Assembly (NCBI GenBank): GCA_964617645.1
Contig: CAZTYE010000001.1
Location: forward strand, 460,072-524,071
From: JADJGC01 sp964617645
GTDB lineage: Bacteria; Zixibacteria; MSB-5A5; CAIYYT01
Direction: 5' to 3'
Length of the DNA: 64,000 nucleotides
Position numbers and translations under genes: made by a program. Position 1 is the first letter of the stretch. The number at the start of each line of letters is the position of its first letter. Below the pieces are notes generated by a model. That model saw only the letters and a list, made by a program, of their open reading frames with translations, did no database searches and had not been told where the DNA came from. Below are positions 1-7,851 of the stretch, piece after piece.

Positions 1-723
1 CGCACATCCGCGGCTGACGGATTCTACATCTATCGGGCGCTGCGAATGCTCAACCCCTCGCCGTATATGTTCTATCTTGATTTCGACGGCCTTGAACTGA
101 TTGGTTCATCGCCGGAGGCAATGGTCAAACTCAACGGTCGACAGGCGACAATTCGTCCCATCGCCGGCACGCGTCGGCGCGGTCGTAACGCCGACGAGGA
201 TTTGCGCCTCGGGCAAGAACTCATGCGCGACGAAAAGGAATGCGCCGAGCACGTCATGCTGGTGGATTTGGGTCGCAATGACCTCGGCCGCGTCTGCCGA
301 TTCGGCTCCGTCCGCGTCGCCGCGATGATGGAACTCGAACATTATTCTCACGTCATGCACATCACTTCTTCAGTCGTCGGCGAACTGCGCCCTGACTGTT
401 CTCCCTTTGAACTGGTGCGCGCGGCATTTCCGGCCGGGACCGTTTCCGGCGCGCCCAAATTACGCGCAATGGAGATAATCGCCGACCTCGAGAAGACCCA
501 CCGCGGACCCTACGCCGGCGCCGTCGGCTATTTCTCGCTTTCCGGCGAGCTCGATATGTGTATCACGATTCGCACCATCGTCAAGCGTGGCAATGTGATC
601 TTGCTCCAAGCGGGCGCCGGGATTGTCGCCGATTCGATTCCCGAGCTCGAGTACAAAGAAACCGCCAACAAAATTGCGGCTTTGCGCGAAGCGGTGCGCG
701 TGGCGGAAGAAGGGCAATTGTGA
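1..723 (+). CDS. trpE: Anthranilate synthase component I (partial, 5' end outside window)
   Basis: This is the C-terminal part of TrpE, which makes anthranilate from chorismate using ammonia passed on by TrpG. The reading frame is open from base 1 and is already in the chorismate-binding fold (ALRMLNPSPYMFYLDF). Family hallmarks follow: an IRPIAGTRRRG block, DEKECAEHVMLVDLGRNDLGR, the PAGTVSGAPKLRAMEII block and a C-terminal GAGIVADSIPELEYKE. About 240 residues are visible, roughly half of a normal TrpE. Any leader, attenuator or promoter lies upstream of the window. The stop overlaps the GTG start of trpG by four bases, as expected for stoichiometric subunits made from one transcript. PabB is the main alternative, but the trp neighbours make TrpE much more likely. 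Confidence 0.95.
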   Translation, partial: RTSAADGFYIYRALRMLNPSPYMFYLDFDGLELIGSSPEAMVKLNGRQATIRPIAGTRRRGRNADEDLRLGQELMRDEKECAEHVMLVDLGRNDLGRVCRFGSVRVAAMMELEHYSHVMHITSSVVGELRPDCSPFELVRAAFPAGTVSGAPKLRAMEIIADLEKTHRGPYAGAVGYFSLSGELDMCITIRTIVKRGNVILLQAGAGIVADSIPELEYKETANKIAALREAVRVAEEGQL

Positions 724-1292
724 TTCTGTTCATCGATAACTACGATTCATTTATCTACAACCTCGTGCAGTACTTTGGTGAGCGCGAGCGCGACGTGCGC
801 GTGTACCGTCCCGATCAGATCACGCTCGAAGAAATCAGAGCCTTGCACCCGCAGAAAATCGTCATCTCGCCGGGACCGGGTCACCCGCGGGAAGCGACGT
901 TGTCGCTTGACATCATTCGTGAATTACACTCGACGACGCCGATCCTCGGCGTCTGTCTTGGCCATCAGGCGATTGGCGAGGCCTTCGGCGCCGAGGTGCG
1001 ATCGGCGGACCGACTGCTGCACGGCAAAACCTCGCAGATTTATCATCGCGGAAAAGGTGTGTTGGCCGGTCTGCCCAATCCCTTCAAAGCCACGCGCTAT
1101 CATTCGTTGGTCGTCGGCGAAGAAACTCTGCCCGACGACCTCGAGGTTGTTGCCTACACTTCCGAAGGCGAAGTCATGGGTTTGATGCACAAACACGCCC
1201 CGCTCTACGGTGTCCAATTCCACCCCGAGTCGATTCTGACCACCGAGGGCATGAAGATCATCAACAATTTCGTGGACTTGCGAGTATGGTAA
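720..1292 (+). CDS. trpG: Anthranilate synthase glutamine amidotransferase component
   Basis: This class I glutamine amidotransferase hydrolyses glutamine and channels ammonia to TrpE. The start is the GTG at 720, which overlaps the trpE stop and gives the canonical N-terminus ILFIDNYDSFIYNLVQY. Longer upstream starts would run through trpE. The oxyanion strand ISPGPGHP, the nucleophile elbow GVCLGHQAIGE with its catalytic Cys, and the GVQFHPESILT motif with the catalytic His and Glu are all intact. At about 190 residues it is the normal size for a free-standing, unfused subunit. It could also serve PabB in folate synthesis, as many TrpG/PabA proteins do. It overlaps trpD by seven bases. Confidence 0.96.
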   Translation: MILFIDNYDSFIYNLVQYFGERERDVRVYRPDQITLEEIRALHPQKIVISPGPGHPREATLSLDIIRELHSTTPILGVCLGHQAIGEAFGAEVRSADRLLHGKTSQIYHRGKGVLAGLPNPFKATRYHSLVVGEETLPDDLEVVAYTSEGEVMGLMHKHAPLYGVQFHPESILTTEGMKIINNFVDLRVW

Positions 1293-2302
1293 AGGAGTTG
1301 CTCGCCAAATTGGCGGCGCGACAATCGCTGACCTTTACTGAGGCGGCTTATGTCGTCGCGGAAATCGCCGACGGACGCGTCAGCGATGCGCAAATCGCCG
1401 CGTTTCTCACGGGCCTGCGCGCCAAAGGCGAGACGGTTGCCGAGATCGCCGGCTGCGTGAGCGCGCTCCGTCAGCGCGCCGTTTGCGTACCGCACTCGCA
1501 GCAGCAGATATTCGACTGTTGCGGCACCGGCGGCGACGGCTTGCATTCATTCAACATCTCGACTGCAGCCTCGCTGGTCGTCGCGGCCTGTGGCGTGCCG
1601 ACGGCCAAACACGGCAATCGCGCCGTCAGTTCGTCGTGCGGTTCGGCGGATCTGCTCGAGGCTGCCGGCGCCAGACTCGAAGTCTCTCCGGCCGGCTCGG
1701 CAAAAATTCTCGATGAAATCGGATACTGCTTCCTCTTCGCGCCCTTGTATCATCCGGCCGCTAAACGTGTAGCCGCCGTGCGGCGCGAGCTGGGGTTTCG
1801 CACGGTCTTCAATTTGCTCGGGCCGCTGCTCAATCCGGCGCGCGCTACGCATCAGGTCGTCGGCGCGGCGACGCGATCGGCTGCCGAGACTTTGGCTCTG
1901 GTTTCTGAATTCATTCCCGATCTGCGCATCACGACGATTTTCAATTCGCATGGTGTTGATGAGCTTTTGCCATCCGGCGTGAATCATCGCTACCAGTGGC
2001 TGGAATCGGGATTGCTCGAAGATCCCATTGAACTCCCGCTCTGGTTACAAAACGGGTTTGTGCCGGAAGCGCTGCGCGGTGGCGACAAAGCGGCCAATCT
2101 TGCGATTCTCGATCGCGTGCTCGCCGGCGAGGATTCGGCCTACGGGACGGTGATCGATCTCAATGCCGGATTCGCACTACTGGTTGCGGGAAAGACCGAG
2201 GACCTTTGCACGGGTATCGAGATGTCTCGCGCTGCGCGCCACTCGGGCGCTGCGCGTCGCGTCCTTGACGACTTCGTCCGACTCTCACAGGAGACCGAGT
2301 GA
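1286..2302 (+). CDS. trpD: Anthranilate phosphoribosyltransferase
   Basis: TrpD transfers phosphoribose from PRPP to anthranilate in the second tryptophan-specific step. The PRPP-binding signature CGTGGDGLHSFNIST is visible near residue 75. It is followed by the AKHGNRAVSSSCGSADLLE block and by the second metal/PRPP region FNLLGPLLNPA. At 338 residues the length is typical. The ATG start lies inside the end of trpG, and the stop overlaps trpC by four bases, so translation is probably coupled through the operon. The active-site motifs show no defect. Confidence 0.96.
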   Translation: MVKELLAKLAARQSLTFTEAAYVVAEIADGRVSDAQIAAFLTGLRAKGETVAEIAGCVSALRQRAVCVPHSQQQIFDCCGTGGDGLHSFNISTAASLVVAACGVPTAKHGNRAVSSSCGSADLLEAAGARLEVSPAGSAKILDEIGYCFLFAPLYHPAAKRVAAVRRELGFRTVFNLLGPLLNPARATHQVVGAATRSAAETLALVSEFIPDLRITTIFNSHGVDELLPSGVNHRYQWLESGLLEDPIELPLWLQNGFVPEALRGGDKAANLAILDRVLAGEDSAYGTVIDLNAGFALLVAGKTEDLCTGIEMSRAARHSGAARRVLDDFVRLSQETE

Positions 2303-3078
2303 TGCTCGATGTAATAGTTGCGAATGTGCGTCGGCAAATCGCATCCCGTCCGCGTCGCGTTTGGCAGCAGTCTGTTGAGACACTGCTCGCAGACGTCCAC
2401 CGTCGGCCACGCCCGTCATTTCGCAAGGCTCTGGCCGGTCCCGGCGAGCGCTTCATCTTTGAGATTAAGCGTACGGCTCCCAGTCAGAATCAGGCGCCCG
2501 TCGCTCTCGATGCCGCCAGGACGGCAACCGAATACGAAGCCGCCGGCGCGGATGCGATCAGCGTTCTGACCGAACCGAAATTCTTCGGCGGTTCGCTCGA
2601 TGACCTCTCTGTTGTCGCCGCATCCGTGGGACTTCCGCTGCTGCGCAAGGACTTTGTCGTCGACGAACTGCAAATCCTCGAAGCTAAAGCTTGCGGCGCG
2701 TCGGCGGTTCTGTTGATCGTCGCAATTCTCGACGACAGTACTCTAAAGCGCTTCCTCAAGCTATCACATGAGACAAGACTCGATGCTTTGGTTGAAGTTC
2801 ACGATGAAAACGAATTGCGGCGCGCTCTTAGCGCCGACGCGCGCATCATCGGCGTAAACAATCGTAATCTCCAGACGCTCGAAATCGACTTGTCCGTCGG
2901 CGAACGCCTGCTCAAGTTAATTCCCGATTCGATTATCCGCGTCGCCGAAAGCGGCATCAATTCGCGATCCGACATCGTGCGCTTGCGCGCGGCGGGAGCC
3001 GGCGCGTTTTTGATCGGAACTGCGGTCAGCCGGGCATCGGACACAAAAGCGAAAATTGCGGAGCTGCGCGGCCAATGA
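2299..3078 (+). CDS. trpC: Indole-3-glycerol phosphate synthase
   Basis: TrpC closes the pyrrole ring of indole-3-glycerol phosphate, losing CO2 and water. It is a single-domain TIM barrel of 259 residues, not fused to TrpF. Visible motifs are FEIKRTAPS (the catalytic Lys of beta-1, usually written EIKKASPS), EYEAAGADAISVLTEPKFFGG, LPLLRKDFVVDELQI with the second catalytic Lys, IIGVNNRNLQTLEID, and RVAESGINS. The start may be the GTG at 2299 or the adjacent ATG at 2302. The first overlaps the trpD stop and is kept here. The next gene overlaps by four bases. Confidence 0.95.
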   Translation: MMLDVIVANVRRQIASRPRRVWQQSVETLLADVHRRPRPSFRKALAGPGERFIFEIKRTAPSQNQAPVALDAARTATEYEAAGADAISVLTEPKFFGGSLDDLSVVAASVGLPLLRKDFVVDELQILEAKACGASAVLLIVAILDDSTLKRFLKLSHETRLDALVEVHDENELRRALSADARIIGVNNRNLQTLEIDLSVGERLLKLIPDSIIRVAESGINSRSDIVRLRAAGAGAFLIGTAVSRASDTKAKIAELRGQ

Positions 3079-3668
3079 CGACGGTCAAGATTTGCGGCAT
3101 CACGACGGTTGCCGACGCGCTGCTCTGCGCCGAAGCCGGCGCCGACTTTCTGGGATTAGTGCTCTCTGCTTCGCCGCGCCGCGTCTCGATCGAAAGCGTT
3201 ATCGGCATCAAGACGCACCTTCAGGGCCGCGTACCGTTGGTCGGAGTTTTTGGTATCCCTGAGGATCTGCAAGCTTATCAGAAGCTCGGCGGCCCGCAGT
3301 TGGATCATTATCAGGTCTATTTCGATGTCGCACATCAGGCTTTCGGTCAACCTGCCTGCGGCTGGATTCACGCGCGTTTCGAGCGCAGTGCGATGAGCGC
3401 GCTCACTCTCGGGAGCGGCGACCTGCGCTTGCTGGACTCCAGAGATTCGGGACTCGAAAATCTCTCCGAATCAAACCGCACCGACCCGACACCGCTTGCG
3501 TCTATCATGATTGCCGGCCGATTGTCGCCTGCGAATGTTGGCGCAGTAGTTCGCTCCCTTCAGCCACTTGGTGTTGACGTCGCCCGGGGAACGGAGCGCG
3601 AACCGGGCCGCAAGGACCCGCAGAAAGTCGTTGATTTTATCAGCGAGGTGCGCCGTGCCGGTGCCTGA
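3075..3668 (+). CDS. trpF: Phosphoribosylanthranilate isomerase, divergent
   Basis: TrpF performs the Amadori rearrangement of phosphoribosylanthranilate. The N-terminus TTVKICGITTVADALLCAEAGADFLGLVL is classical, with the catalytic Cys of KICGIT and the SPRRVS block. The central and C-terminal motifs are eroded. The usual VQLHG strand reads HYQVYF, the AGGL phosphate loop reads AGRLSP, and the GVDVSSGVE loop reads GVDVARGTE. A candidate catalytic Asp remains in LRLLDSRDSG, and the final GRKD is kept. At 197 residues it is slightly short. Its place between trpC and trpB makes the assignment firm. Whether activity is normal is open. Confidence 0.85.
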   Translation: MTTVKICGITTVADALLCAEAGADFLGLVLSASPRRVSIESVIGIKTHLQGRVPLVGVFGIPEDLQAYQKLGGPQLDHYQVYFDVAHQAFGQPACGWIHARFERSAMSALTLGSGDLRLLDSRDSGLENLSESNRTDPTPLASIMIAGRLSPANVGAVVRSLQPLGVDVARGTEREPGRKDPQKVVDFISEVRRAGA

Positions 3669-4845
3669 GCGCAAAGGCTACTTCGGGCGCTACGGCGGCC
3701 GCTTCGTGCCCGAGACTCTGATTGCGGCGCTCGACGAACTCGAACGCGCGTTCGCAGCGGTCCGCCGCGACCGGCAGTTCCGTCACGAACTCGACCAGCT
3801 ACGCAAGAATTTCGGCGGCCGGCCTACACCGCTGTATCATGCGGCAAACCTGACTCGTCGCTGGAAAGGCGCGAAGATACTGCTCAAGCGGGAGGACCTC
3901 AATCACACCGGCGCGCACAAAATCAACAATTGCCTCGGACAAGCTCTGCTCGCCAAACGGCTCGGCAAAAGGCGAATCGTAGCCGAAACTGGCGCCGGTC
4001 AGCATGGCACCGCAACCGCTGCAGTTTGTGCCATGCTCGATCTGGAATGCGTCGTTTACATGGGCGCTCATGATGCGAAGCGCCAGAGTCCCAACGTTCA
4101 GCGTATGCGCCTCCTCGGCGCCACTGTGCGCGAGGTTACATCCGGATTGGCCACCCTGAAAGAAGCGACATCCGACGCGATTCGCGATTGGGTGACGAAT
4201 GTCCGTGACACGCACTACATCATCGGTTCTACGGTCGGCCCGCATCCGTACCCGACGATCGTACGCGAATTCCAGTCGGTCATCGGCAAAGAAACGAAAG
4301 CCCAGATACTTAAATCAGAGAAACGGTTGCCGAGCTGCGTTATCGCATGTGTTGGCGGCGGTTCGAATGCGCTGGGGATCTTCACGGCGTTTCTCAACGA
4401 CCTACGAGTGCAACTGATCGGCGTGGAGTCGGCGGGCAAAGCGCTCGTGCCGGGTCTCCACGCGGCGCCGCTGGCCAAGGGCGCCCCGGGCGTACTCCAT
4501 GGTGCGATGAGCTACGTGCTGCAGAACGCCGACGGCCAGATTGAATTGACCGAAACCATCTCGGCCGGTCTCGATTATCCCGGCGTCGGTCCGCAGCATT
4601 CGTTTCTTAAAGACTCCGGGCGCGTGAAGTACGTGACTGTCCTCGACCGCGGAGCAATCGCGTCCTTCAAGGAACTTTGCGAATACGAGGGCATTATTCC
4701 GGCGCTGGAATCGAGTTTTGCTTTGGCCTATGCGAAGAAACTCGCCAAAACTTTGCGCCGGCGCGACACCGTCGTCGTCAACCTTTCCGGTCGCGGCGAC
4801 AAAGACCTGACAAGTGTGATGGAATATGAGCAGCAGTGTCAGTAG
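3655..4845 (+). CDS. trpB: Tryptophan synthase beta chain
   Basis: TrpB is the PLP enzyme that condenses indole with serine in the alpha2beta2 complex with TrpA. The N-terminus YFGRYGGRFVPETL, the PLP-lysine block LNHTGAHKINNCLGQ, ETGAGQHGTATA, the phosphate loop CVGGGSNALGIF and a late LSGRGDKDL are all present. The frame is open upstream inside trpF. The GTG at 3655 and another at 3661 are the sensible starts because both lie just after a GAGGTG ribosome-binding sequence and fit the family N-terminus. The gene gives about 396 residues, the usual length for the TrpB1 class, and it overlaps trpA by 20 bases. Confidence 0.96.
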   Translation: MPVPERKGYFGRYGGRFVPETLIAALDELERAFAAVRRDRQFRHELDQLRKNFGGRPTPLYHAANLTRRWKGAKILLKREDLNHTGAHKINNCLGQALLAKRLGKRRIVAETGAGQHGTATAAVCAMLDLECVVYMGAHDAKRQSPNVQRMRLLGATVREVTSGLATLKEATSDAIRDWVTNVRDTHYIIGSTVGPHPYPTIVREFQSVIGKETKAQILKSEKRLPSCVIACVGGGSNALGIFTAFLNDLRVQLIGVESAGKALVPGLHAAPLAKGAPGVLHGAMSYVLQNADGQIELTETISAGLDYPGVGPQHSFLKDSGRVKYVTVLDRGAIASFKELCEYEGIIPALESSFALAYAKKLAKTLRRRDTVVVNLSGRGDKDLTSVMEYEQQCQ

Positions 4846-5626
4846 CGTCATGTCAAGAGCGAGAGCGGCAAAGCGCAAGTGCCTTGCGGCGTTCCTGACC
4901 GGCGGATTTCCGAGCGCGAGCGCGTTCCTGTCGGCGGCGCAAGCTGTGTGCGACAGCGGCATCGACATCCTTGAAATCGGCTTTCCGCACTCGGATCCAC
5001 TGGCGGACGGCCCGGTAATTCAACGCTCGTCGCATCTGGCGCTGAGCGGCGGATTTACTACCGAGCGCGGCTTGGCCATGGTGCGCGAGCTGGCGTCCGC
5101 TGTTTCGCAGCCCATCGTGATCATGGGCTACGTGAATCCGATACTGCGCTTTGGTGTCACGCGCTTTGTGCACACGGCGGCGCGTGCCGGAGTTAGCGGT
5201 TTGATCGTGCCGGATTTGCCACTCGAAGAAAGCCACGAATTGCGCGCTGCTTGCCGGAAGGCGGGGATCGACCTGATCTATCTGGTGACGCCCACGACGC
5301 CGCCAAAGCGCGCCAAAGCGATTTGCTCGGTAGCGGCCGGATTCGTCTATTTCGTGAGTGTTACCGGCGTCACCGGCGCGCGCAGTTCGATCGATGGCAA
5401 TTTGCGAAAGTCGATCGCCGGAATCAGACGCCACACCGATCTGCCGGTCTGCGTCGGATTCGGCATTTCATCAGCGCAATTGGCGGCGCAGGCAGGCGAA
5501 TATAGCGACGGAGTGATCATCGGAAGCAAGCTCCTGCAGATTATCGATTCGGACCACCGGGACGATTGGCCGAATCTCAGACAGTTTTTAACGGAGGTTC
5601 GAATGCAACTCGGAGACCGGCCATGA
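4826..5626 (+). CDS. trpA: Tryptophan synthase alpha chain
   Basis: TrpA cleaves indole-3-glycerol phosphate to indole and glyceraldehyde-3-phosphate and tunnels the indole to TrpB. The catalytic Glu and Asp lie in DILEIGFPHSDPLADGP. MGYVNPILRFG, GLIVPDLPLEE, LVTPTTPPKR, FVYFVSVTGVTGAR and the phosphate loop VGFGIS follow in the normal order. At 266 residues the length is standard. The ATG at 4826 lies inside the trpB end, and the stop overlaps the chorismate mutase start by four bases (ATGA). Confidence 0.96.
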   Translation: MSSSVSSVMSRARAAKRKCLAAFLTGGFPSASAFLSAAQAVCDSGIDILEIGFPHSDPLADGPVIQRSSHLALSGGFTTERGLAMVRELASAVSQPIVIMGYVNPILRFGVTRFVHTAARAGVSGLIVPDLPLEESHELRAACRKAGIDLIYLVTPTTPPKRAKAICSVAAGFVYFVSVTGVTGARSSIDGNLRKSIAGIRRHTDLPVCVGFGISSAQLAAQAGEYSDGVIIGSKLLQIIDSDHRDDWPNLRQFLTEVRMQLGDRP

Positions 5627-5994
5627 TGCTACGCGGCGTTCGCGGCGCGATCTGCGCGGCGGCAAACTCGCGCGAAGCGATTTTCGACGCCACGCGCAAA
5701 CTCTTGGTGTTGATGTTCGCCAAGAACGAAATCGAAATCGGAAACATCGCCGCCATCTACATTACGGCAACCAAGGATCTCAATGCCGACTACCCGGCTT
5801 ACGTCGCCCGCGAAATGGGTCTGCGGCTTGTGCCCCTGATGTGCGCCACCGAGATCGACGTTCCGGGAGCGCTGCAGCGGGTCATTCGCATTCTGATCCT
5901 CGTCAACACGGATCGATCGCAGGAAGAAATACGTCACCTTTACGTCGGCGATGCTGCGCGTCTGCGTCCCGACCTACCCGGAGAGGAAGCATGA
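5623..5994 (+). CDS. aroH: Chorismate mutase, AroH (monofunctional, trimeric) class
   Basis: This enzyme converts chorismate to prephenate, the branch to tyrosine and phenylalanine. It is the small AroH-fold enzyme as in Bacillus subtilis, not the AroQ helical type. Signatures are MLRGVRGAICAAANSREAI, an ATKDLNADYPAYVAREMG stretch, VPLMCATEIDVPGALQRVIR and the C-terminal IRHLYVGDAARLRPDL. The starting ATG at 5623 overlaps the trpA stop and gives 123 residues, the family length. Upstream extension would run into trpA. It sits directly before a regulated DAHP synthase. Confidence 0.94.
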   Translation: MMLRGVRGAICAAANSREAIFDATRKLLVLMFAKNEIEIGNIAAIYITATKDLNADYPAYVAREMGLRLVPLMCATEIDVPGALQRVIRILILVNTDRSQEEIRHLYVGDAARLRPDLPGEEA

Positions 5995-7007
5995 TGATCG
6001 TCGTAATGAAGAAATCCGCCACGGTCAAAGAGACCGCCGGTGTGATCAAACACATCGAGGAGCTTGGCCTCAAACCGCACATCTCGCAGGGCGAGGAAAA
6101 GACCATCATCGGCGCCGTTGGCAACGAGCGCACTATCGACAAAGAGCGGCTGCTCGTGCTCGAAGGCGTGGAGGATGTGATCCCGATTCTTAAACCATAC
6201 AAATTGGCGTCGCGCGAGTTTAAGCCGGAGGCGACCGTCATCAGCCTCAATGGCGTCAAGATCGGTGGCAATGCGATTTGTGTTATGGCCGGGCCCTGCG
6301 CCGTCGAAAGCTACGAGCAAGTGCTGGAGGCGGCGATTTCAGCCAAGGAGTCGGGCGCGAAAATTCTGCGCGGCGGCGCCTTCAAACCGCGTACCTCGCC
6401 CTACGCGTTCCAGGGGCTTGGTCGCGAAGGCCTGAAAATCCTCGCCCGTGTGCGCGAGGAAGTCGGCATTCCGATCGTTACCGAATGCCTCTCGCAGGAC
6501 GATGTTGACCTGATTTCCGATTACGCCGACGTGATCCAAATCGGCGCGCGCAACATGCAGAATTTCGCCATGCTCGAACGCGTCGGCAAACAGTCGCGGC
6601 CGGTCTTGCTCAAACGCGGACTGATGTCGACAATCGAAGAGCTGCTGATGTCTGCGGAGTATTTGCTCGCCAATGGCAACTACAATGTAATTCTGTGCGA
6701 ACGTGGAATTCGCACGTTCGAGAAACTAACTCGCAATACCTGCGATATCGCCGCGATCCCGGCGCTCAAGACATTGACTCATCTTCCGGTCATCCTCGAT
6801 CCGTCACACGCTACCGGCGAGCGTCACTTGATCCCGCCGGTGTCGTTGGCCGGAATCGCCGCCGGCGCCGATGGATTGATCATCGAAATCCATCCCAACC
6901 CGGACAAAGCGATGTGCGACGGATATCAATCGCTGCACCTTGATCAATTCGCCAATCTGATGCAGCGGGTCAAGCCGGTGGCGGCCGCTGTGGGGCGCGT
7001 CGCGTGA
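5991..7007 (+). CDS. aroF: 3-deoxy-7-phosphoheptulonate (DAHP) synthase, type I-beta with regulatory N-domain
   Basis: The first shikimate enzyme, it condenses phosphoenolpyruvate and erythrose-4-phosphate. Residues 1 to about 70 form the ferredoxin-like regulatory domain known from the Thermotoga maritima enzyme (IVVMKKSATVKETAGVIKHI). Residues about 85-338 are the catalytic barrel with CVMAGPCAVES, KILRGGAFKPRTSPYAFQG, IQIGARNMQNFAML, VLLKRGLMSTIEELL, ILCERGIRTFE, VILDPSHATGER and GLIIEIHPNPDKAMCDG. The start is the ATG at 5991, which overlaps the aroH stop. In the characterised family this N-domain gives allosteric feedback inhibition, so pathway flux is probably controlled here. The naming of this paralogue varies (aroF/aroG/aroA2). 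Confidence 0.95.
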   Translation: MMIVVMKKSATVKETAGVIKHIEELGLKPHISQGEEKTIIGAVGNERTIDKERLLVLEGVEDVIPILKPYKLASREFKPEATVISLNGVKIGGNAICVMAGPCAVESYEQVLEAAISAKESGAKILRGGAFKPRTSPYAFQGLGREGLKILARVREEVGIPIVTECLSQDDVDLISDYADVIQIGARNMQNFAMLERVGKQSRPVLLKRGLMSTIEELLMSAEYLLANGNYNVILCERGIRTFEKLTRNTCDIAAIPALKTLTHLPVILDPSHATGERHLIPPVSLAGIAAGADGLIIEIHPNPDKAMCDGYQSLHLDQFANLMQRVKPVAAAVGRVA

Positions 7008-7849
7008 TTGATTTGCGCCAGTGCACGATCGGTATTGTCGGGCTTGGGCAGATCGGCGGCTCGCTGGCGAGTGCGCTGCGGCAAGCGTTGCCCGAACAAA
7101 ATATCTTGGCGTTTGATGTCGACTCCGGATTGGCCGAACAAGCGTCAAGCCATCAGTTGATCACCGGCGCCGCAGCTAACATCGCCGACCTCCTGCAGCG
7201 CGCCGACGTCGTGATCATCGCCTTGCCGATTCAGGGCATCTGCGACTTGCTGGCCGATCACGGTGAACAACTTCGGGGCAAACGGCTGATAGCGGATGTC
7301 GGTTCTTTGAAGTCCAAGATCATTGAGACGGCGCAATCATTGCGGCTCGCCAACTTCGTTGGCGGCCATCCTTTAGCCGGCTCGGAAAGACGGGGCGCCG
7401 GCTCGTGGAATCCGCATCTTTTTGAACGCGCTAACTACTTCGTCTGCGCGCCACCGGGCTGCAATCCCGATGCCATCGGCCTGCACCAACAATTCGTGAC
7501 GGCGATCGGCGGCGTCGAAATCGCCATCGATCCGCAGATTCATGATCAAATCTTCGCCACCTCGAGCAACATTCCGCATTTGCTGGCGTTTCTTCTTCGA
7601 GCGCAGTTTGCCGACGCGACTATCGAACACCGCGAGACGGCGGCGTTTGCCTGTCCGAGTTATCGCAGCGCCACGCGCGTCGCGGCATCCGATCCCGAAA
7701 TGGTCTATCAGATGCTTTGGCATAATCGAAAAAATCTGACCGCGGCGCTCCGGCGATTTCGCGATGATCTCAACGCCGCGCAGAAGGCGCTTGACAACGG
7801 CGACGCGCTGCGATTTCGTCAGATCTTCGCGAAAGGCGACGATCGTTAG
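7004..7849 (+). CDS. tyrA: Prephenate dehydrogenase
   Basis: TyrA oxidatively decarboxylates prephenate to 4-hydroxyphenylpyruvate for tyrosine. The N-terminal Rossmann motif GIVGLGQIGGSLASAL binds NAD(P). The catalytic-His region GGHPLAGSERRGAG and the helical-domain motif IHDQIFATSSNIPHLLAFLL are typical. At 281 residues it has only the core and no C-terminal ACT regulatory domain, so feedback control probably resides in the DAHP synthase instead. It starts at a GTG overlapping the preceding stop. Arogenate dehydrogenase activity cannot be excluded from sequence. Confidence 0.93.
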   Translation: MIDLRQCTIGIVGLGQIGGSLASALRQALPEQNILAFDVDSGLAEQASSHQLITGAAANIADLLQRADVVIIALPIQGICDLLADHGEQLRGKRLIADVGSLKSKIIETAQSLRLANFVGGHPLAGSERRGAGSWNPHLFERANYFVCAPPGCNPDAIGLHQQFVTAIGGVEIAIDPQIHDQIFATSSNIPHLLAFLLRAQFADATIEHRETAAFACPSYRSATRVAASDPEMVYQMLWHNRKNLTAALRRFRDDLNAAQKALDNGDALRFRQIFAKGDDR

Positions 7850-7851
7850 GC

